Below, piece after piece: positions 6,056-10,033 of a stretch of 10,033 nucleotides of DNA. Each line of letters begins with the position of its first letter. The stretch's first letter is position 1. Position numbers and translations under genes: made by a program. This DNA is from RQOF01 sp964461135 (GTDB taxonomy: Bacteria; Calditrichota; Calditrichia; RBG-13-44-9). The DNA is taken from the NCBI GenBank assembly GCA_964461135.1, contig CAYWTB010000128.1, positions 1-10,033 of the forward strand, read 5' to 3'. The notes under the pieces were generated by a model. That model was not told the origin of the DNA, ran no database searches, and saw only the letters and a program-made list of their open reading frames with translations.

Positions 6056-7906
6056 AGTGAATTTATCCAACACCAGGGGTGGCTTCTGATCAGAAATTCC
6101 AACAATAGTACCGGTTAAAGCATTAACCAGAAACTCTAGCGTATCGGTTGTGGATGAGGTATAGACAAATCTCCAGATAGTTAAATCAGGATTTGGCCCC
6201 TGAAACCAGCGGAGTAAAGATGCCTGAACAAAAACATCCTGGTTGGAATTTCGATAGGCTGCCCCGCCTTGATTTTCTGCCACAGCAATGGCTGCATCGC
6301 TGTCCAGCCAACCGGATGGTAATGTAATAGTATCCGGGGCAGTCCAACCCGTTGGCCCCTCGAAAATTGGCAACCTACCCCAGACCGCTACTGCATGAAG
6401 AGAGTCCAGGGAAGAAGAATAATAGATATACATCCACATTTCTGCCCTGCCTATTGAATCAACGTTTGACGTGTGGCTATATATTCCCCAGAGTTTGCTA
6501 TCGGGAGCCCAGCTCTGTGCAACTAATAGCGCTGGTGATTCAGCCGATTCTGCGGTAGTTAATTCATTTAAAACAACACCACTCTCTGCTTCAATAAGTA
6601 ACATGAGTTGTTCATTACCAGCAAAGGAATAATATTGGATCATCCAACTGGCAGGAAGAGAAATATCTAAATAATTTATTGGTGAGGGATAAAGCCAATT
6701 CTGTTTTTGTGCTACGAATTTTTCATCAGAAAGTAGGTTTACTTTTCCTGTTGATGCTTTTATAATTCCGGATCGGTATATATTCTTATTTTCATTGAAA
6801 TTGAGATATCTTAAAAATCCTATGATTTCCGCATCGGGATAATTTTGCCGAAACTCACTGCCACCATGAGCTTCAGCGATAGTCATGACGGAATCGCTAT
6901 CCAACCAATTGGCCGGTATGGCCATGGTGTCTTCCAAAACCTCACTGAGGGTCTCCTGGATGAGAATACCACCAATCGAAAACCAAACCTGATAATCCAT
7001 CAGGGATCCTGAATAGAATAAATATTGCCAGAACAAGGAACTCCCTGCCGGTTCCGGTTCTCCAAACAGTTGGACTAGGTCGGCATCCGGGGACCATCCC
7101 TGGGCGGCAGATTGGACTTGAGGAAAGAGATCTCTTGCAGTATGGGGTAAGATGGTACCCAGGGAGAAATCAATTCCTGAGATTTGAGAACCCCCGGGGA
7201 CGATAATGCTGTCCGGGATATTGTCCCCGTTATGGTCATAAAAACCAAAAGCGCTACCTGCGTAAAATTCAACTTCACCATCCAGACCAATATAAAAATT
7301 TTGGACTGCCAAAGGCCAAAAAGTTCCGGCTTCCACTAAATCTATAGTAAACATGCCGGTATTATTGGGAATGATTATCCCATTAACGATTTCTCCCTCA
7401 TCACTCCCGAAGGGATTATCATTGCTCAATACAACCCATGTTCCGGTGGGGTCATTACCCGGATAGCTCAGAGTCCCTGAAACGGTGGCAGATGGCAAAC
7501 TGGCAGCAGTGGTAAATAAAATGGGATAGGGGATTTCTAATGAATCACCAGCAATGCTCACTGCATTGACAATGACAAAATAATAGGTGGTATTGGCGAA
7601 AAGATGCAAATTATGGACATACACAGTACTGAGATCAGGACTGAGTGTGATAGAATCCGGTTCCCCTATAAGTGAGTCGGGATAAAGGTAGAGGTTAACA
7701 AAAAAACCTTCTGGAAACTGAAAGCGGGCGGAAGAATCAATGGCTGAATTAAAAGTAATCGAAAAAGTGACTGATGTGTCAACATTGGTACTTCCGTATA
7801 CAGGAGAGGTGGAAGTAACCCGGAATTGACCCAATACCGGCTTGGCAATAAAAACCGATAACCCAATAACATAAATCAATGACAAACAGATAATCTTGTG
7901 ACACAT
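5804..7906 (-). CDS. Secreted multidomain protein with Big_5-like domain, duplicated PepSY-like module and T9SS sorting domain
   Basis: This 700-residue protein is intact. Residues 1-26 are a Sec signal peptide (AKPVLG then Q27, no lipobox Cys). Residues 29-133 look like a bacterial Ig-like (Big_5) domain (TSTSPVYGSTNVDTSVTFSI, later TTYYFVI). Residues 138-250 resemble a carboxypeptidase-regulatory-like fold and include an Asp-rich loop DHNGDNIPD (224-232), possibly calcium-binding. Residues 264-396 and 457-606 are a duplicated module: GWSPDADL / SWAPDSKL, FWQYLFYSGSL / MWMYIYYSSSL, WLDSDSVMTIAE / WLDSDAAIAVAE, closing with ASTGKV / ALTGTI as in PepSY-type strands. A half-copy lies between (to 446, EAESGVVL). 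Residues 614-700 are the T9SS sorting module. AAAGGAGG lies 7 nt before the ATG. It is probably a cell-surface or released protein. No enzymatic motif is seen and its role is unknown. Confidence 0.9.
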   Translation of the reverse strand: MCHKIICLSLIYVIGLSVFIAKPVLGQFRVTSTSPVYGSTNVDTSVTFSITFNSAIDSSARFQFPEGFFVNLYLYPDSLIGEPDSITLSPDLSTVYVHNLHLFANTTYYFVIVNAVSIAGDSLEIPYPILFTTAASLPSATVSGTLSYPGNDPTGTWVVLSNDNPFGSDEGEIVNGIIIPNNTGMFTIDLVEAGTFWPLAVQNFYIGLDGEVEFYAGSAFGFYDHNGDNIPDSIIVPGGSQISGIDFSLGTILPHTARDLFPQVQSAAQGWSPDADLVQLFGEPEPAGSSLFWQYLFYSGSLMDYQVWFSIGGILIQETLSEVLEDTMAIPANWLDSDSVMTIAEAHGGSEFRQNYPDAEIIGFLRYLNFNENKNIYRSGIIKASTGKVNLLSDEKFVAQKQNWLYPSPINYLDISLPASWMIQYYSFAGNEQLMLLIEAESGVVLNELTTAESAESPALLVAQSWAPDSKLWGIYSHTSNVDSIGRAEMWMYIYYSSSLDSLHAVAVWGRLPIFEGPTGWTAPDTITLPSGWLDSDAAIAVAENQGGAAYRNSNQDVFVQASLLRWFQGPNPDLTIWRFVYTSSTTDTLEFLVNALTGTIVGISDQKPPLVLDKFTLYQNFPNPFNPITTIEFDLPKTSEVTLKIFNILGEEVTTLVSGKLSTGTHTYDWNASHLASGVYLYQLESGKYVITRKMMLMK

Positions 7907-8315
7907 ACATCTTCCTCCTTTAATTTACCGGTTCATACACTCATTTTATCCTCTCAAAACCCAACTTTTAGAAGAGGAAAATCATTCTGGTGATGAAGTC
8001 TTTAATTATAAAAAGTAATTCAATTATATTTTACCAATTTTTTAATTGGCCATGCTTCATTGGTTTCAAAACTTCAAAGAATTTCCACTTAATCCGTTGT
8101 ACTGAATATCATCGGTGTTTTAAGGAATAAGTTAATTCAGGAAAATAAGTCGTTTTTTCCTACCATAGCCCATCCCATTGTAAAGATGGGATACATACTG
8201 ATACCTCTATGGATCACGGTGTCCTACCATCCATCCCTTAGATTATTTTGTAATTTCGATCATGAATGTCCGGCTTAAAACAGATTTCGTTTAATGACCA
8301 AAAACATATCTTTAA
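7907..8315. other. AT-rich intergenic region with hairpins and a direct repeat
   Basis: No gene seen. The minus strand contains a perfect TATAAT hexamer (8005-8010), about 95 bp before the T9SS gene start, but no good -35 box at normal spacing (TTGGTA is 21 bp away). A hairpin CCAATT-TTTT-AATTGG lies at 8034-8049. The part from 8158 to 8230 carries a 9-bp direct repeat around nested inverted repeats. In-frame stops at 8292, 8295 and 8313 close the frame that becomes the integrase remnant. Confidence 0.5.
8158..8230. repeat. 9-bp direct repeats flanking nested inverted repeats next to an integrase remnant
   Basis: TCCTACCAT occurs at 8158-8166 and 8222-8230. Between and overlapping them are CCATAG (8163-8168) with CTATGG (8207-8212), and inside these ATCCCAT (8172-8178) with ATGGGAT (8186-8192). 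A folded site with terminal repeats close to a recombinase gene could be an old attachment or excision site. It does not match tRNA or integron attC landmarks. Confidence 0.4.
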
Positions 8316-8747
8316 GAGGTCCTTTTGTGTTTTTTACCCTGTCTACGATGGCGGGATGTTAATCTGATTGGTAACCGCTTAACTTTAAAAGGAAAGAGAA
8401 AAGAAAGATCCATTCCCTTAGTTAAACCCTTGAGAGTTGCTCTGATTGATGAAATGAAAAATAGAATCTCTGATGAGACTTTTGATGTCAATGATTTAAT
8501 TATCCATTATATAACAGATACGGTTACTAAAAAAATCAAAGAAGCCCTGGTAGAGATTAAATCATATATAAAATGGAATGTAGTGCATATGCTCAGGCAT
8601 ACTACTGCTACCATGATCCTGGAAGAAACTGGTAATCTAAGGACCGTTCAGGAGGTTCTTGGGCATTCACAAATTACGACCACACAAATTTTTACACATA
8701 TTATTTTGGATAGAAAAAAGAAAGCACTTGAGACTCTACCATATTGA
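8316..8747 (+). pseudogene. Tyrosine recombinase/integrase remnant (XerC/D-like), N-terminally truncated, catalytic Tyr replaced by Phe
   Basis: The readable frame opens after a TAA at 8313. A TTG at 8325 gives 140 residues of the C-terminal catalytic domain only. LRWRDV leads into KGKRKERSIPL (beta-strand Lys region), followed by HMLRH (His88, Arg91) and VQEVLGHSQITTTQ (His114). The next segment normally reads IYTHV but is IFTHI, with TTT at 8691-8693, so the strand-cleaving Tyr is Phe. The SAM-like core-binding domain and the first catalytic Arg are missing, since recognisable homology begins just downstream of where that Arg should be. Full XerC/D-type enzymes are about 300 residues. The protein cannot cut DNA by the normal chemistry. 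It is most likely a decayed remnant of a mobile element; a short DNA-binding regulator is a remote alternative. Confidence 0.85.
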
Positions 8748-9040
8748 GTTTGTTATGATAGTGCAGAACAGATTGGGCTAAATACTGAGGATAATAAATT
8801 ATAATTACACCTGAATAGTTCTTGATTTCCATATTTCCCTCAACTATTTTTCATCCTATAGTGGATTCATTACAATAGATTGAATACTCTAGATCCGATT
8901 TTCCATGTTTTGTACATGATAACTGATATGACGGGGAAATCGGGATGCTATATGGGTGATATGAAGAAAAATTTTCCACATATTAACAAGTTAGGCCGCT
9001 CAAGAGGACTGTTTTACATATTACCAAATAGGAGGAAAAA
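8748..9040. other. AT-rich spacer with no gene seen
   Basis: 293 bp between the integrase remnant and the EthD-like gene. I find no coding frame, RNA gene, terminator or convincing promoter. Its composition is low in GC (19 of 60 in 8761-8820), which contrasts with the gene that follows. It ends with an excellent AGGAGG ribosome site. Confidence 0.5.
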
Positions 9041-9361
9041 ATGGCTGAAGTAAAACTCTTCGTGCTCTATCCCTATCCGACCGACACCGACCAGTTCGAT
9101 CGGGACTACCAGGAGCACCTCAAATTGTTGCGCAAGAAGATGCAGATCCCAGAGCATGTGCAGCCCTATGCGATGACACGCTTCGTTGAGACGCCGCAGG
9201 GCAGACCTATCTATTACCAAATGTTCACGATGCCCTTCCCATCGGCTCAGGCTTTGCAACAGGCCATGAGCACCCAGGAGATGCAGGTGGTGGCGGGGGA
9301 GGCTGTTCGGATTTCTTCAGGTGGCGATCCTGTGATCTTAGTGGGTGTAGAGGAGGCATAG
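9041..9361 (+). CDS. EthD-family small protein (dimeric alpha/beta-barrel fold)
   Basis: This 106-residue protein is a normal length for the family. Its start (KLFVLYPYPTDTDQFDRDYQ, then EHLKLL with His26), the central YYQMFTMPFPSAQALQQAM and the end (SSGGDPVILVGVEE) match EthD-type proteins, which form ferredoxin-like dimeric barrels. EthD is named for an ethyl tert-butyl ether degradation cluster, but most relatives have no proven reaction, so no substrate is assigned. AGGAGG lies 5 nt before the ATG. The gene stands alone: its neighbours are an integrase remnant and, 164 bp on, a secreted PPOX-like gene. Base use is unlike its surroundings: 36 of 60 bases are G or C in 9061-9120, against 19 of 60 in 8761-8820, and third positions are rich in C/G. 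This suggests acquisition from a GC-richer donor. Confidence 0.82.
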   Translation: MAEVKLFVLYPYPTDTDQFDRDYQEHLKLLRKKMQIPEHVQPYAMTRFVETPQGRPIYYQMFTMPFPSAQALQQAMSTQEMQVVAGEAVRISSGGDPVILVGVEEA

Positions 9362-9525
9362 AAGCGGCGCTGGTTCTATCCAACAAAGTATGACCTAACA
9401 AGGGTATTCAGTTGACGGCTTTTAAAACAAGTTATTACTACGGATCAAAATAAGCACTGTCTCGCCGCAACTGATGCCCCAGGGCAAAATACCATCTATT
9501 TTAATATTTAAAGCAGGAGGTTAAG

Positions 9526-10033
9526 ATGAAACCTACATCAAAAGAACTCAGTTATTTTACTTTCTTCCTAATTTTCCTGTTCGTCCTCTCTTTTCTGAAG
9601 GCTCAGGAAAAGGTTGAAGACTATCCGGAGGGAATTTCCTCGGATAGCTTATTGACAATTGCCCGCACCATTATTGATTCTGCCAAATGCAGAACCTTTA
9701 TCACGGTGGATGAAAAAGGTAAACCACAAGCAAGAGCCATGTCTCCCTTCCCACCGGAAGAGAATATGATTATCTGGCTGGGAACATCTGTTAATAGTCG
9801 AAAAGTGAAGCAAATTAAAAATAATCCGCAGGTAATGGTTTATTATTATGACGCAGATGGATTAAGTTATGTCTCAGTCGCCGGCACTGCCCGTCTGGTA
9901 GACGATCCGGAGAAAAAAGCGCATTACTGGAAGGACGGCTGGACACGTTTCTACCCAGATCCGGAAAAAGACTATATCCTTATCCAGGTTACGCCGGAGC
10001 GGATGGAAATCTGCAGTTTTGAATATAAATTAT
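9526..10033 (+). CDS. Pyridoxamine 5'-phosphate oxidase-family (PPOX, general stress protein 26-like) protein with signal peptide, 3' end beyond window
   Basis: 169 codons are visible and the frame is open at the right edge. Residues 1-27 form a Sec-type signal peptide (Lys2, Lys6, hydrophobic FFLIFLFVLSFL, then KAQ). Residues 42 onward fit the split-barrel flavin-binding fold of the Pyrid_ox_like / general stress protein 26 group: LLTIARTIIDSAKCRTFITV, GKPQARAMSP, MIIWLGTSVNSRKVKQI, NPQVMVYYYD, SVAGTARLVDD, then HYWKDGWTRFYPDPEKDY and ILIQVTPERME. Cytosolic relatives bind FMN, heme or F420 and lack a leader. AGGAGG lies 5 nt before the ATG. A TTGACG (9412) with TATTAC only 15 bp later is a weak promoter candidate. 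No true pyridoxine-pathway role is implied. The export prediction rests on the leader alone, and the true start is supported by the ribosome site. Confidence 0.88.
   Translation, partial: MKPTSKELSYFTFFLIFLFVLSFLKAQEKVEDYPEGISSDSLLTIARTIIDSAKCRTFITVDEKGKPQARAMSPFPPEENMIIWLGTSVNSRKVKQIKNNPQVMVYYYDADGLSYVSVAGTARLVDDPEKKAHYWKDGWTRFYPDPEKDYILIQVTPERMEICSFEYKL

Noticed and set aside
8158..8230. tRNA or integron attC site
   Set aside because: The nested stems lack tRNA landmarks (no T-loop GTTCGA, no D-loop GG, no 7-bp acceptor closure), and there are no GTTRRRY / RYYYAAC ends for attC.
9412..9438. Sigma-70 promoter TTGACG ... TATTAC for the PPOX-like gene
   Set aside because: The spacer is only 15 bp and the -10 matches 4 of 6. 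It is noted in the gene entry but too weak for a separate call.

Overview
The window looks like a genome fragment from an uncultured-type bacterium of the FCB superphylum (Neomarinimicrobiota, KSB1, Ignavibacteriota or Calditrichota-like). The basis is two genes that end in an almost identical type IX secretion (T9SS) C-terminal sorting module of the NYPNPFNP / LKIFNILGEEV / SGVYLY class. The background is AT-rich with strong AGGAGG-type ribosome binding sites. No rRNA, tRNA or CRISPR array is visible.

Layout. 45-1514 (minus) is a secreted seven-repeat, probably seven-bladed beta-propeller T9SS cargo gene. It is broken by one in-frame TGA where a Trp codon is expected. 1971-5074 (minus) is a compact group 1 [NiFe] hydrogenase locus, in transcription order: Tat-exported small subunit, large subunit, then after a 198-bp gap the maturation endopeptidase. 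That gap holds a perfect 12-bp hairpin nested inside a 20-bp inverted repeat. 5075-5803 is non-coding and carries a dyad that could be the hydrogenase operator. 5804-7906 (minus) is an intact 700-residue T9SS cargo with a Big_5-type domain, a carboxypeptidase-regulatory-like region and a duplicated PepSY-like module. 8316-8747 (plus) is the remnant of a tyrosine recombinase whose catalytic Tyr is Phe. 9041-9361 (plus) is a small EthD-like gene that is visibly GC-richer than its surroundings. 9526 to the right edge (plus) is a PPOX-family flavin-type protein with a Sec signal peptide, cut by the window end.

How it fits together. The small subunit (N-terminal Tat signal) carries the folded heterodimer to the periplasm. 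The protease trims 14 residues from the large subunit after nickel insertion. No cytochrome b, C-terminal anchor or hyp accessory gene is present here, so the enzyme is probably a soluble periplasmic hydrogenase that relies on an electron acceptor and Hyp factors encoded elsewhere. The two T9SS proteins flank the hydrogenase locus but show no functional tie to it. The right-hand quarter (integrase remnant, direct repeats, GC-shifted gene) looks like a decayed insertion region.

I see no clear multi-gene system that is wholly undescribed. The best leads are a fourth cysteine at the medial FeS cluster of the hydrogenase, the nested inverted-repeat element inside the hydrogenase operon, the stop codon inside the propeller gene, and the secreted PPOX-family protein.
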